Shown here: one piece after another, positions 22,826 to 31,565 of the stretch | How positions within the stretch are numbered: position 1 is the stretch's first letter | Layout: the number at the start of each line of letters is the position of its first letter | DNA from: Alphaproteobacteria bacterium UBA6347 | Lineage (GTDB): Bacteria > Pseudomonadota > Alphaproteobacteria > CAAGCB01 > CAG-977 | Assembly: GCA_002440235.1 (NCBI GenBank) | Contig: DJRZ01000011.1 | Coordinates: 1-42,642, forward strand | Direction of reading: 5' to 3' | DNA: 42,642 nucleotides | Notes under the pieces: model-generated | Seen by the model: the letters and a program-made list of their open reading frames with translations, nothing else | What the model was told of the DNA's origin: nothing | Database searches by the model: none | Translations under genes and position numbers: made by a program

Positions 22826-24025
22826 TCAGGCGTTGAACGCGTCGAACAGGGCTTTGACGAAATCGAATCCCCGGTCCATCGACGGCGTTTCGACGTATTC
22901 GGCGGCGGAATGCATGTTGTAAATGTTCGCCGCGCCGACCAGATACGGTTTGAACGCGACGCCCGCCGCGTTTTTCTTTTGCGCGTACAGGTGGGTTTCC
23001 GCGCCCGCGTGGAACGACGACACGTTCAGCGGCAGTCCGATTTTCGCGGCGGCGCGTTTCGCCGTGTCGATCATGGTCGTGTCGCTTGATTTTTCAAACG
23101 GCGGGATATGTTCTTCGAACCGGACGGAAACGGTCGCCTTGCCGCCGTATTTTTCGTTGAATTTTTCAACGGTCTTGTTTATGCCCGCGATCAGCTCCGC
23201 TTCTTTGGCTTTGTCGGAACTGCGGATCGAATACAGCGCGAACGCGTCCGTGTTGATGATGTTCGACATCGCCGCGTCCGTCAGGTAAAAGGCGAAGTCC
23301 GCCCCCTGTTTGTCCGTCGGCAGGTTTTTGACCCCGCCGCCGACGACCGCGCCCGCGTTGATCGACGTGACGACGCCCGTTTCGTCTGCGTAAAACACGC
23401 CCTGCGGGATTTCAGCCATGACTTCGGCGATCGCCTTGACGGCGTTGACGCGACCGGCGTCCGCGATGTCGATGCCGGAATGTCCGCCCTTTGTGCCCGT
23501 GACGGACAGGATCATTTTGGTGTAGCCCGCGCCCGCGATTTGGAAATCGCCCAGCCGGTCGCCGTCCAGCACCAAAACGTATTCGGATTTGAACGTGTCG
23601 AAATCCAGCGCGCGCGCTCCGCTCATGTTCTGTTCCTCGTCGCGGGTGAAGACGATTTCCAGTCCGCCGTGTTTCAAGGTCTTGTCGTTCGCGACGGTTT
23701 TCGCCAGCATCATCGCGCAGGCGACGCCGGCTTTGTCGTCCGCGCCCAGCGTCCGTCCGCCGTCCGTTTTCAGGACGTCGCCGTCTTTGACGATGTTCAC
23801 GGCGGAAGAATCGCCGACGACGTCCATGTGCGCCGACAGCATCAGCGGCTTTTTCGCCGCGTCCGTCGCGGGGATTTCCGCGCGCACGTTGCCGAATCCG
23901 TCGCGGCGGGCGGGAACGCCGTACCCGTTCAGCAGGGAAACGATTTTTTCGGCGACGTCGTCTTCGCGCATGGACGGGGACGGTATTTTCGCCAAAGTTT
24001 CAAACAAGACGGTTAATTCGGACAT
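22826..24025 (-). CDS. M20 metallopeptidase, PepT-like
   Basis: A 399-residue zinc peptidase of the M20 family, nearest to peptidase T and related tripeptidases. Metal and catalytic motifs in order: LSAHMDVVG near residue 70 (H and D), GADDKAGVACAMML near 100, the general base in FTRDEEQNMSGA near 133, VLDGDR, and a C-terminal HSAAEYVETPS near 375 (last zinc His). A dimerisation lid domain with GGHSGIDI lies between. The start at 24025 is chosen because AGGAGG lies 7 nt upstream; an earlier ATG at 24043 overlaps that site. Terminator not seen. Confidence 0.88.
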   Translation of the reverse strand: MSELTVLFETLAKIPSPSMREDDVAEKIVSLLNGYGVPARRDGFGNVRAEIPATDAAKKPLMLSAHMDVVGDSSAVNIVKDGDVLKTDGGRTLGADDKAGVACAMMLAKTVANDKTLKHGGLEIVFTRDEEQNMSGARALDFDTFKSEYVLVLDGDRLGDFQIAGAGYTKMILSVTGTKGGHSGIDIADAGRVNAVKAIAEVMAEIPQGVFYADETGVVTSINAGAVVGGGVKNLPTDKQGADFAFYLTDAAMSNIINTDAFALYSIRSSDKAKEAELIAGINKTVEKFNEKYGGKATVSVRFEEHIPPFEKSSDTTMIDTAKRAAAKIGLPLNVSSFHAGAETHLYAQKKNAAGVAFKPYLVGAANIYNMHSAAEYVETPSMDRGFDFVKALFDAFNA

Positions 24026-24134
24026 AGCGGAGCCTCCTGACAAAATGGTTTTTTAAGCAAAGTATTCCTTTTAACGGATTTACTCAACACCGAAAACGGG
24101 GTATATCAACATTGCCGCATGAAGGAGAACGACC

Positions 24135-24347
24135 ATGGACGCTTTTGAAATCGAAGAACGCTTTATCGCGCTGGAAAGCCTTGCCGCCGAATACGAACGC
24201 ACCGTCAAGGATCTGAGCCAGATTGTCGCCGAGCAGGCGCGTCAGATCGACGTGCTGAAACGCGAAGTGTTTTATCTGGCGCAGAATTTCGACCCGAGCG
24301 GCGCGGTTCGCCCCCTGTCCGAAGAAGTCCCGCCCCCGCATTATTAA
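24135..24347 (+). CDS. slyX: SlyX family protein
   Basis: A 70-residue short coiled-coil protein. The helical heptads (IEERFIALESLAAEYERTV, then AEQARQIDVLKREV) and the characteristic end PPPHY identify SlyX. Its function is unknown. AAGGAG precedes the ATG. It is alone between a divergent peptidase and a convergent zincin gene. Confidence 0.88.
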   Translation: MDAFEIEERFIALESLAAEYERTVKDLSQIVAEQARQIDVLKREVFYLAQNFDPSGAVRPLSEEVPPPHY

Positions 24348-24360
24348 GAGCGGATTCAAA

Positions 24361-25329
24361 TCAGCGGGACAGTCCTTTTTTCGCCGGCAGAACGGCGGAA
24401 ACCTGTTTTCGCTTTCGCAATTCGGCGCGAATTTTGCGCGCGGCGGATTCCTGACGCGCTTCAACGGCGCGCTTTTTCGCGGATTCGCTGACGGCGCGCG
24501 CCGCGTTCGCCGGTTTTTCGGGGCGCGGTCGTCCGATGATCGCGGCGACGGATTTGTCGGCGGGACGGTGCGCGGTCAGACGGGCTTTGGTGTCCGCGAA
24601 CATTTCCGAATACTTGCCTTTTTCCAAAGACTTCGGATCGTCCGTGAAGTAGTTTTCGCCGTTGAAGTCCGTGCAGACGGCGGCGACGAACCGCGCCGCC
24701 GAAATCGTTTTCGGCTTTGCGCGGAAAACGGACGGGGACACGCTTTCGACGCAGGACGCCAGCGTTTGGTCGTAATAGTCGCGGCGTTCGGCGTTGTCGT
24801 ACCACCCCGCGAACGCGGCGGTGCGGGCTTGATTTTTGTCCCCCGTTTCCGTCAGCGCTTTTTCAAACGGTTTCGCGATTTCGGGATAGGATTCCGAAAA
24901 ATCGCTCCAGCACAGGTCGTTGCCCCGTTCCTTTAATTCCCACGCGACCAGACAGCCGAAACTTTCGGCGTCCGCCTCCATGACGCGGGAACGGTGCATC
25001 ATCGTTTTCGTCGAATAGCCGGCGTGGTCGGGTTCGTCGATATCGTCCATCGTGTACTGATAGGCGTGACGCAGTTCGTGCGCCAGCGTCACGATGTTTT
25101 GCGCCAAAGTGTTTTTAGGGTTCAGCGCGCAAACCTCTTCGCAGGGATCGGCGTAACCGAAAACGCCCTGTTTGGTCGTTTGGCGGTCGAATTTCAGTTC
25201 GTAGCCGTAATCGGCGGCAAATTCCAAAACGGCGCGCCCCGCGTCCGATTTGCACATTTCGTCGACGACGGCGGACATTTTCGCCTGAGCTTTCGCGCCG
25301 CCCCGAATATAAAGGTCGACTTCGGGCAT
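24361..25329 (-). CDS. Putative zincin metallopeptidase (DUF6782-like)
   Basis: A 322-residue cytosolic protein. The zinc motif HELRH is in NIVTLAHELRHAYQY near residue 84, and a third ligand candidate lies in SRVMEADAESFGC about 30 residues on, as in DUF6782-type putative peptidases from gut alphaproteobacteria. The N-terminal 60 residues are a small domain (VDLYIRGGAKAQAKMS). The last 60 are basic, Ala/Arg-rich and probably disordered (AVSESAKKRAVEARQESAARK). No signal peptide is seen, so secretion would need another route. It follows the 195-aa gene by 17 nt on the same strand, with AAGGAAACC before its ATG. Substrate unknown. Confidence 0.75.
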   Translation of the reverse strand: MPEVDLYIRGGAKAQAKMSAVVDEMCKSDAGRAVLEFAADYGYELKFDRQTTKQGVFGYADPCEEVCALNPKNTLAQNIVTLAHELRHAYQYTMDDIDEPDHAGYSTKTMMHRSRVMEADAESFGCLVAWELKERGNDLCWSDFSESYPEIAKPFEKALTETGDKNQARTAAFAGWYDNAERRDYYDQTLASCVESVSPSVFRAKPKTISAARFVAAVCTDFNGENYFTDDPKSLEKGKYSEMFADTKARLTAHRPADKSVAAIIGRPRPEKPANAARAVSESAKKRAVEARQESAARKIRAELRKRKQVSAVLPAKKGLSR

Positions 25330-25346
25330 GACCGGTTTCCTTCGCG

Positions 25347-25934
25347 TTAGCGCAGCATCGGGCGGACGGGCAGGTTTTCGTAGGCGGTTTGCTCGTCTTC
25401 GATTCTGACGCCGCCGTCGGTAGCGACCGAAAATTCGGCGGAATACAGCGCGTCGCCGTAAGCGACGTACCCTTTGACCGTCCAGCCTTTCGCCGTTTTG
25501 GAAACGGCGGGGGCTTCGATCAGCTTTTTCAGACTGTCCGCCAGTTCGTCGTCATAGGCGTCGTCGATCAGGTCGTCGGCTTTGACGATCAATTTGGCGA
25601 AATCGTCCTCCAACGCGACGGCGTCGAAATAAAACCGCAGATAGTCGACGACGTTTCCGTCCGTCAGGTTCAGGGAAAACGCGGCGTTCATGTCTTCCAG
25701 CGTTTCCTTTTCGCCGTCGATTTCGAACACGCCGGCGTCGCCGCAAACGTATTCTTTGGTGATGACGGGGCGCGTCGTGAAACATTCGATGTCGACTTTG
25801 CGCGCGTTTTTGTAAAACGGCAGAACCGCGCTTTGCACGCCGCAGCGGTCCGTTTTGAACGGCACGCGTTCCATGGCGCCCGCGATGCGTTGCGCCAGCT
25901 GTTCTTTTTGTTCGTCGGTCAGGTTTTCCGTCAT
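25347..25934 (-). CDS. Hypothetical protein, 195 aa
   Basis: A soluble acidic protein of no family I recognise. A helical N-terminus (EQKEQLAQRIAGAMERV) is followed by a mixed alpha/beta body with four cysteines. An acidic segment LIVKADDLIDDAYDDELADSL lies near residue 115. The end is a beta-rich part with KGYVAYGDALYSAEFSV. Two-gene unit with the downstream zincin gene, so the two may act together. The ATG at 25934 is preceded only by a weak CGGAACG. Confidence 0.65.
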   Translation of the reverse strand: MTENLTDEQKEQLAQRIAGAMERVPFKTDRCGVQSAVLPFYKNARKVDIECFTTRPVITKEYVCGDAGVFEIDGEKETLEDMNAAFSLNLTDGNVVDYLRFYFDAVALEDDFAKLIVKADDLIDDAYDDELADSLKKLIEAPAVSKTAKGWTVKGYVAYGDALYSAEFSVATDGGVRIEDEQTAYENLPVRPMLR

Positions 25935-25964
25935 GTTCGTTCCGATTCAGTCAAAGTTTCAGAT

Positions 25965-26001
25965 AAAAAAATCCCTCCGGAAAAAGCGGGAGGGAATTTT
26001 T
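25965..26001 (-). terminator. Terminator after infA
   Basis: TCCCTCC (25972-25978) pairs with GGAGGGA (25989-25995); on the minus strand seven T residues follow, just past the infA stop. Confidence 0.8.
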
Positions 26002-26002
26002 C

Positions 26003-26245
26003 CTAAGCGGGCGTGTTCCCCGTCGGCGTTTTATGCCTGAACGTGATGCGTCCCTTGGTCAAATCGTAGGGCGTCATTTCGATGTCGACCTTGTCCCCGA
26101 CCATGACGCGAATGCGGAATTTGCGCATTTTGCCGGCGGTGTGCGCCAGAATTTCATGATCGTTTTCCAGTTTCACGCGAAACATGGCGTTGGGCAGTTT
26201 TTCAACGACGGTGCCGCTGAATTCCAACAGTTCTTCTTTTGCCAT
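26003..26245 (-). CDS. infA: Translation initiation factor IF-1
   Basis: An 80-residue S1/OB-fold protein that binds the 30S A site during initiation. Starts [43 protein letters not shown] and the end [13 protein letters not shown] are diagnostic. It has a few extra C-terminal residues (TPTGNTPA) beyond the usual 72. TAGGAG lies 6 nt before the ATG. Single gene between its promoter (26275-26303) and terminator. Confidence 0.97.
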   Translation of the reverse strand: MAKEELLEFSGTVVEKLPNAMFRVKLENDHEILAHTAGKMRKFRIRVMVGDKVDIEMTPYDLTKGRITFRHKTPTGNTPA

Positions 26246-26274
26246 AAAGGACTCCTATAAATAAAGACAGGACG

Positions 26275-26303
26275 CTTATACGCCGTTTTGATATGAAAAA
26301 CAA
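26275..26303 (-). promoter_or_regulatory. Candidate infA promoter
   Basis: On the minus strand TTGTTT (26303-26298), 17-nt spacer, TATAAG (26280-26275), 29 nt before the infA ATG. Confidence 0.5.
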
Positions 26304-26306
26304 GGA

Positions 26307-26774
26307 TTAAAGGTCGTAGGCGTCCAGTTCGTCTTCGCTCATGTCGGCGGATTTGTAATCGGAAAAGATGTTCGCGCCCTCTTCTTCCCATTCGATTCCG
26401 CGAATGACCCAGTTGCTGATCTGTTCCATTTTTTCCAGCGGAATGTTCAGCGCCATGCCGACTTTGGAAATGAACAGAATTTCGGAATCGGACAGGTCGC
26501 CGTCCTCGTATCCCAGATAGAACATTTCGCGGATCAGAACCAGCGCGAACCCTTTGTCCGTGATGGTTTTGACCATTTCCAGCGCCTCTTCCTCGGTGCG
26601 GGGGCGGATCGCCTCTTTCGCCTGTTCCTTGTTCAGGTTGTACAGCTTCGCCAAATCGACGAAGAATTGCTTTTCGTTGCCGTCGAATTCGCCGTCGACG
26701 CGCGCCAGATGGGCGATCGTTCCCAAAAAGGCGATGCGTTGCGGCAGATCGACGTTTTCAAAAAATTCCATCAT
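26307..26774 (-). CDS. TerB-like protein
   Basis: A 155-residue all-helical acidic protein with the TerB/DjlA-type pattern: FLGTIAHLARVDGEFDGNEKQFFVDLA near residue 17 (the conserved A-x-D-G and E) and a second half MFYLGYEDGDLSDSEILFISKVG near 84, a matching acidic loop of the metal-binding kind. TerB-fold proteins are found in tellurite resistance and stress or phage-defence loci, but this is a lone copy so no such role can be assigned. TAGGAG precedes the ATG at 26774. Confidence 0.7.
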   Translation of the reverse strand: MMEFFENVDLPQRIAFLGTIAHLARVDGEFDGNEKQFFVDLAKLYNLNKEQAKEAIRPRTEEEALEMVKTITDKGFALVLIREMFYLGYEDGDLSDSEILFISKVGMALNIPLEKMEQISNWVIRGIEWEEEGANIFSDYKSADMSEDELDAYDL

Positions 26775-26961
26775 GGGTCGGATACTCCTAAATCGGTTGA
26801 AAGCAAAGCTCTTTTGTCAAAGTTATACCCGTTTTGCCGCCGTTTAAAAAGAAAAAAGTGCATGACGGCGCGAAATGTCGGCGAAACGCGGCGGCGCCGA
26901 TACTTTCGGCTGAATCGACAATCCGCCGATTCCGTGTCAGACTGGGGGCGGAAAAGGGCGT

Positions 26962-26990
26962 TTGAAATCGCCGGCTTTTTCGCTTATACT
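26962..26990 (+). promoter_or_regulatory. Promoter of yajQ
   Basis: TTGAAA (26962-26967), exact 17-nt spacer, TATACT (26985-26990), 31 nt before the start. Confidence 0.7.
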
Positions 26991-27021
26991 ATCCTTTCGT
27001 TCATTCAGTATGGAGAGGAAA

Positions 27022-27507
27022 ATGCCTTCTTTTGACATAGTGTCCAAAACGGACATGACGGAAATGGCGAACGCCGTCGCGGGCGTTTCGCGCGAAATGT
27101 CGACGCGTTTCGATTTCAAGGGGTCGAAAAGTTCGGTCGAGCTGAACGGCGGCGAAATCGTTTTGCTGGCGGACGACGCGCTGAAACTGAAACAGGTGCG
27201 CGAACTGGTGCTGACCTATGTCACGCGGCGCAAGCTGGACACGTCCTGTCTGGATTTCGGCAAAGAGGAAAAAGCCGCCGGCGCGATGATCCGTCAAACC
27301 GTCCGCGTCAAGCAGGGCATCGATCAGGAAACCGCGAAAAAGATTTCCAAGGCGGTCAAGGATTCCAAAATGAAGGTTCAGATAGCCATTCAGGGCGACG
27401 AACTGCGGGTGTCGGGCAAAAAACGCGACGATTTGCAGGCGGCGATCGCTTTTGTTAAAACGCTGGGAATCCCCCAGCCGCTTCAATTCGTCAATTTCAG
27501 GGATTAA
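27022..27507 (+). CDS. yajQ: YajQ family nucleotide-binding protein
   Basis: A 161-residue YajQ/UPF0234 protein, full length. It starts MPSFDIVSKTD, followed by STRFDFKGSKS, RRKLDTSCLDFGK and a C-terminal QGDELRVSGKKRDDLQAAI then QPLQFVNFRD. It has two RNP-like alpha/beta domains. Family members bind nucleotides; in Xanthomonas a homologue binds cyclic di-GMP. GGAGAGGA precedes the ATG at 27022, and the promoter 31 nt upstream rules out the longer frame. The membrane protein gene follows after 20 nt and is probably co-transcribed. Confidence 0.95.
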   Translation: MPSFDIVSKTDMTEMANAVAGVSREMSTRFDFKGSKSSVELNGGEIVLLADDALKLKQVRELVLTYVTRRKLDTSCLDFGKEEKAAGAMIRQTVRVKQGIDQETAKKISKAVKDSKMKVQIAIQGDELRVSGKKRDDLQAAIAFVKTLGIPQPLQFVNFRD

Positions 27508-27527
27508 ACAGGCAAGGAGTTGTTTAA

Positions 27528-28361
27528 ATGAAAAAAATCGTTCTTCCGAATGTGACGGAATACATCGACCGCTTTTTTGATTTTATGAATGAAAAGGTCG
27601 GTCAAAAGGTTATGAACATGTTTGAATCGTTCGGCAGATGCGGTCTGCGCGCGCTGGACGTGCTGGCGGTTTTAAGCGTCGTCGCCGCGGTCGTTTTCGC
27701 CGTCCGTTTCGAAACGGGCGTTCTGTTCGCGCTGATCTTCGCCTTTATCGGCGTTTTGGGGTGCGTGCTGTTGCAGTACGCCGCGACCAAGATGCTGCCC
27801 GCGCTGAACACGCTGGTTAAAAACGCGCCGACGAAGCTGTCTTCCGCCGTGTTTTTGAAAGTGCTGGCGCTGTTCGCCGGCGTCGGCGGATTGATCGCGC
27901 TGGCGTTCGGCGTGCTGATTTGGACGGGGTCTTCCGAATACGTCGATCCGACGGCGGCGGACGTGAACGCCGTTGTGCTGGGGTGCTTCGCGGCTTTCGT
28001 TGCCTGCGAATTTTGGATGTTCCTGTTCTTGAAGCCCGAGGAATTGAGCGTCGAAGTCGTTGAAAAAACGTCCGTCGGCGAAGAATTCATCGGTCTGACG
28101 TCCTATTTCGCCAAAGGCTGCCTGAAACTGACGCCCGTCGTGTTCGGGCTGACGGTTCTGCTGGCGGTCGTGTGGCTGGTCGTCATGATGTTTTCGCCGA
28201 TCGAAAGCATTTTCGGACAGCTGTTCGTTCTGGTCTATTTGGGCGTGATGGCGCTGTTGCCGTTCTTTATGTACGCGGCGTTTTTGTCGTACTACCTGAC
28301 GCTGGACATTTTGACGGCGGTTTTGTCGCTGCCCGCCAAACTGGACAAGATCAAGGAATAA
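27528..28361 (+). CDS. Hypothetical polytopic membrane protein
   Basis: A 277-residue inner-membrane protein with about six or seven hydrophobic helices: VLAVLSVVAAVVFAV and LIFAFIGVLGCVLL (40-85), LFAGVGGLIALAFGVLIW near 115, VLGCFAAFVACEFWMFLF near 150, and LTPVVFGLTVLLAVVWLVV with LVYLGVMALLPFFMYAAF in the last third. A short soluble N-terminus (1-30) contains an amphipathic helix. No family recognised. AAGGAG precedes the ATG and it lies in the yajQ transcript. It ends at the terminator at 28374. Confidence 0.7.
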   Translation: MKKIVLPNVTEYIDRFFDFMNEKVGQKVMNMFESFGRCGLRALDVLAVLSVVAAVVFAVRFETGVLFALIFAFIGVLGCVLLQYAATKMLPALNTLVKNAPTKLSSAVFLKVLALFAGVGGLIALAFGVLIWTGSSEYVDPTAADVNAVVLGCFAAFVACEFWMFLFLKPEELSVEVVEKTSVGEEFIGLTSYFAKGCLKLTPVVFGLTVLLAVVWLVVMMFSPIESIFGQLFVLVYLGVMALLPFFMYAAFLSYYLTLDILTAVLSLPAKLDKIKE

Positions 28362-28373
28362 CAGCTTTGAAAC

Positions 28374-28409
28374 AAAAAAAACAGCCTCCGTGCGGAGGCT
28401 GTTTTTTTT
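28374..28409. terminator. Bidirectional terminator
   Basis: ACAGCCTCCG-TG-CGGAGGCTGT flanked by A and T runs, between convergent genes. Confidence 0.9.
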
Positions 28410-28423
28410 ACCGGTCGCGAACC

Positions 28424-29182
28424 TCAGCGGCGGTCGCCCCATGGTTTCGCCAGCCGCAGGATTTCGCCCAGCGCCTCTTTTTCAAAAAACGTGTGGTCGC
28501 GTCCCCAAACGACTTTGGAAACGGTTTTCTGACCGCATTGAAACAGGGTTTTGTCCGTCAGCAGATGCCCGCGGAACGGGACGGTCGTGTCCTTTTCCCC
28601 GTGAACCAGAATAAACTCCGGCTTGGATTGCGACGGGTGTTTTTCAACCTCCGCCGCGTTCAAAAGACAGCCCGCGACGATCATCACGCCGCCCAACGGG
28701 ATCAGCGACCCGTCCGGCGCCCTGTCCGCCAAAAGGTCGGATTCGGCGCACATCTGCACCGCCATCATCGCGCCCTGCGACACGCCGAAAATGTAGGTGT
28801 CCCGCGCGCCGATGCCGTGCGCGTCCATGCGGTCGCGAATGTAATCGACGACCTTTAACGCCGCGGCGTCGTACCATTTGTACATGCGGTTTAGTTTCAG
28901 CCGCGCCCGTTTGGACAGCAAATCGGGGTGGCGGGCGAACCAGTTGTCGTTGAATTTCGGCGGAATGCCGAACCATTGGCGGGCGTCTTCGTTGCCGTCC
29001 ATGGCTTCCAGTCCGTCGGGGACGTAGAACACCGCGCGCGGCATCACCCGCCGCAATTCACGGGCGAACCAGGCGTTCGATTCGCCCGTTCCGCCCATGC
29101 CGTGCAGATAGACGACCAGCTGTTCGGGCTTCGCGCCGTTTTCCGGCATCAGCACCGCGCTGTTTAACAAAGGTCCGCGCAT
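28424..29182 (-). CDS. Alpha/beta-hydrolase, carboxylesterase/phospholipase-like
   Basis: A 252-residue hydrolase of the carboxylesterase 2 (phospholipase/carboxylesterase) group. Oxyanion-hole motif VVYLHGMGGTG near residue 25, nucleophile serine in FGVSQGAMMAV near 132, acid in VHGEKDTTVPFRG near 196, and histidine in WGRDHTFFE near 229 complete the triad. No signal peptide. It starts 1 nt after the pheT stop and so is the last gene of the ribosomal protein/PheRS operon; there is no metabolic reason for that link that I can see. Confidence 0.85.
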   Translation of the reverse strand: MRGPLLNSAVLMPENGAKPEQLVVYLHGMGGTGESNAWFARELRRVMPRAVFYVPDGLEAMDGNEDARQWFGIPPKFNDNWFARHPDLLSKRARLKLNRMYKWYDAAALKVVDYIRDRMDAHGIGARDTYIFGVSQGAMMAVQMCAESDLLADRAPDGSLIPLGGVMIVAGCLLNAAEVEKHPSQSKPEFILVHGEKDTTVPFRGHLLTDKTLFQCGQKTVSKVVWGRDHTFFEKEALGEILRLAKPWGDRR

Positions 29183-29183
29183 G

Positions 29184-31565
29184 TCACCCCCGCAACGTCG
29201 CGCCGGTGGCGGCGGCGACCGAGCCGACGACGCGGCGGCAGACGCTTTCGATTTCCTCGTCCGTCATCGTTTTTTCGACGGGCTGGATCGTCAGCTGAAT
29301 CGCGATCGACTTTTTATCGCCCAGATTTTCGCCTTCGTACAAATCAAAAACGGAAACGTCGGCGATCAGTGCCTTGTCCGTGTTTTTGGCGGCCGAAACG
29401 ATCTTTTCCGCGTCGACTTTGCGGCCGACCAAAAACGCCAGATCGCGGAAAATCGGCGTGAACGCGGACAGTTTCAGCGTTTTGACGCCTTTGCCGTTTT
29501 TCTTTTTCGCGGGCGGCAGGCGGTCGAGGAAGACTTCGCACGCGCAAACGGGCGTTTTCAAATCCATCGCTTTCAACACTTTCGGGTGCAATTCGCCGAA
29601 ATACGCCAGAACGGTTTTGCCGATTTTGACCGCGCCGGACCGGCCGGGGTGGTACCAGGCGGGGGCTTCGCGCGCGATCTGAACGTTTTGCGGGGCTTCC
29701 GCCGCGTCCAAAGCGGACAGGGCGTCGGCTTTGGCGTCGAAAACGTCGACAGGACGCTGGGCGACAGCCCAATGGCGCGGCGTCACTTGACCGAACCGCA
29801 ACTGACAGGCGACCGTTTCCTGCTCCATCGGCTTAAATCCGAAAAATTGCGGACCGACTTCGAACAGACAGCCGTCAAACGTGCCTTTGGCGATGTTGGA
29901 ACGCGCCGCCGAAAGCAGGTTCGGCAACAGATTCGGGCGCATTTCGTTCAGATCCGCGCTGATCGGGTTGGCGATCAGGACGGCGTCTTTGGTGCGGAAA
30001 GGTTCCGCGTCCCTGGACGACATGAACGACCATGTGATCGTCTGGAATCCGCCGCGGTTCGCCATCGCGCGGCGCACGGAAACCTCGCGGCGCTGTTTGG
30101 GCTGCAAAATGCCGTGGACGCCGTTCGGGCGCGGCAGGGCGATTTCCGGCAGCTTGTCGTAACCGTAAATGCGCAGCACCTCTTCGACCAGATCGTGCGA
30201 GCCGGAAATGTCGGAACGCCACGTCGGGCGGATCACGGAAAATCCGTTCGATTCCGGTTTGACGAAGCACCCCAGTTTTTCAAGGATTTCCTTGCAGGTA
30301 TCCGCGGGAACGTCAACGCCGCACAGCTTTTCAACGCGTTTCGGGTCGAAAAAGATCGGCGCGGGCGCGGCGGGTTCCTTGCCCGTCACGACGATGTCGG
30401 AGCATTCGCCGCCGCACAGTTCCATAATCATTCGCGCCGCCATTTCCGCGCCGACGGGAATTGTCGAAGCGGGGTCGACGCCGCGTTCGAAACGCTGGCG
30501 CGAATCGGACGTCAGGATCAGTTTCTGTCCCGTTTTGGCGATGCTTTCGGGGTCGAAATAAGCGGATTCCAGCAAAACGCGCGTGGTCGAATCCTCGCAC
30601 CCCGACACTTCGCCGCCCATGATGCCGGCGATGGATTCGACGCCGTTTTCGTCGGCGATCACGACCATGCCGTCGCTCAGCGCGTATTCCTTGCCGTCCA
30701 GAGCCAGCAGTTTTTCGCCGTCGCGCGCGGAACGCACGGTGATTTGCCCCTTGACCTTGTCCGCATCAAAAACGTGTAGCGGGCGACCGAACGTGATGTT
30801 GAAGTAGTTTGTCACGTCCACCAAAGCGGAAATCGGACGCAATCCGACCGCGGTCAGGCGGTCCTGCAACCATTTCGGGGATTGCGCGTTTTTCACGTTG
30901 CGGATTTCGCGCAGGGTGAAGAACGGCGCGCCGATGTCGACCGCTTCGTTGACCAGCTTGACGCCGGTTTTAAACGCGGGGGCGACGGATTCGCGCTTGG
31001 GCGTTTTCAGCGTGCCCAGTCCCGCCGCCGCCAGATCGCGCGCGATGCCAAACACGCTCATGCAGTCGCCGCGGTTCGGAGTGATCGACACGTCGAAAAC
31101 GGGGTCGGACGGATAGACGGTCGCGATCGACGCGCCGACGACAGCGCTTTCGGGGCATTCGATAATGCCCGCGTGGTCGGGACCGACGCCCAGTTCGTCT
31201 TCGGCGCACATCATGCCGCAGCTTTCGACGCCGCGGATCTTGCCGGCTTTCAGTTTTTCGCCGAAAGCGGGGACGTAATCCCCCGGACGCGCCAGAATAC
31301 CCTTCATTCCGGCGCGGGCGTTCGGCGCACCGCACACGATTTGCAACACTTCCTTGCCCGTATTGACCTTTAAAACGTGCAAATGGTCGGAATCGGGGTG
31401 CGGGACGCATTCGTCGACGCTGACGACGATCAGATCCTTGACCGCCGCGACGGGGTCGACGACCTCTTCGATTTCCAAACCGATGGCGGTCAGGCGTTCG
31501 GCGATTTCGTCAACGCCCGCGTCCGTGTCCAAAAAATCTTTCAACCAGCTCAGCGTGAATTTCAT
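29184..31565 (-). CDS. pheT: Phenylalanyl-tRNA synthetase beta subunit
   Basis: A 793-residue PheT. It has the N-terminal start MKFTLSWLKDFLD, the tRNA-binding OB (EMAP-like) domain with HPDSDHLHVLKV near residue 56, the B3/B4 editing region with SVFGIARDLAAAGLG and PLHVFDADKVKG, the B5 region ending VLRIYGYDKLPE, and a C-terminal ferredoxin-like anticodon-binding domain (SAFTPIFRDLAFLV onward). It forms the alpha2-beta2 synthetase with PheS. Its ATG overlaps the pheS stop by 4 nt, which couples equal synthesis. Confidence 0.97.
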   Translation of the reverse strand: MKFTLSWLKDFLDTDAGVDEIAERLTAIGLEIEEVVDPVAAVKDLIVVSVDECVPHPDSDHLHVLKVNTGKEVLQIVCGAPNARAGMKGILARPGDYVPAFGEKLKAGKIRGVESCGMMCAEDELGVGPDHAGIIECPESAVVGASIATVYPSDPVFDVSITPNRGDCMSVFGIARDLAAAGLGTLKTPKRESVAPAFKTGVKLVNEAVDIGAPFFTLREIRNVKNAQSPKWLQDRLTAVGLRPISALVDVTNYFNITFGRPLHVFDADKVKGQITVRSARDGEKLLALDGKEYALSDGMVVIADENGVESIAGIMGGEVSGCEDSTTRVLLESAYFDPESIAKTGQKLILTSDSRQRFERGVDPASTIPVGAEMAARMIMELCGGECSDIVVTGKEPAAPAPIFFDPKRVEKLCGVDVPADTCKEILEKLGCFVKPESNGFSVIRPTWRSDISGSHDLVEEVLRIYGYDKLPEIALPRPNGVHGILQPKQRREVSVRRAMANRGGFQTITWSFMSSRDAEPFRTKDAVLIANPISADLNEMRPNLLPNLLSAARSNIAKGTFDGCLFEVGPQFFGFKPMEQETVACQLRFGQVTPRHWAVAQRPVDVFDAKADALSALDAAEAPQNVQIAREAPAWYHPGRSGAVKIGKTVLAYFGELHPKVLKAMDLKTPVCACEVFLDRLPPAKKKNGKGVKTLKLSAFTPIFRDLAFLVGRKVDAEKIVSAAKNTDKALIADVSVFDLYEGENLGDKKSIAIQLTIQPVEKTMTDEEIESVCRRVVGSVAAATGATLRG

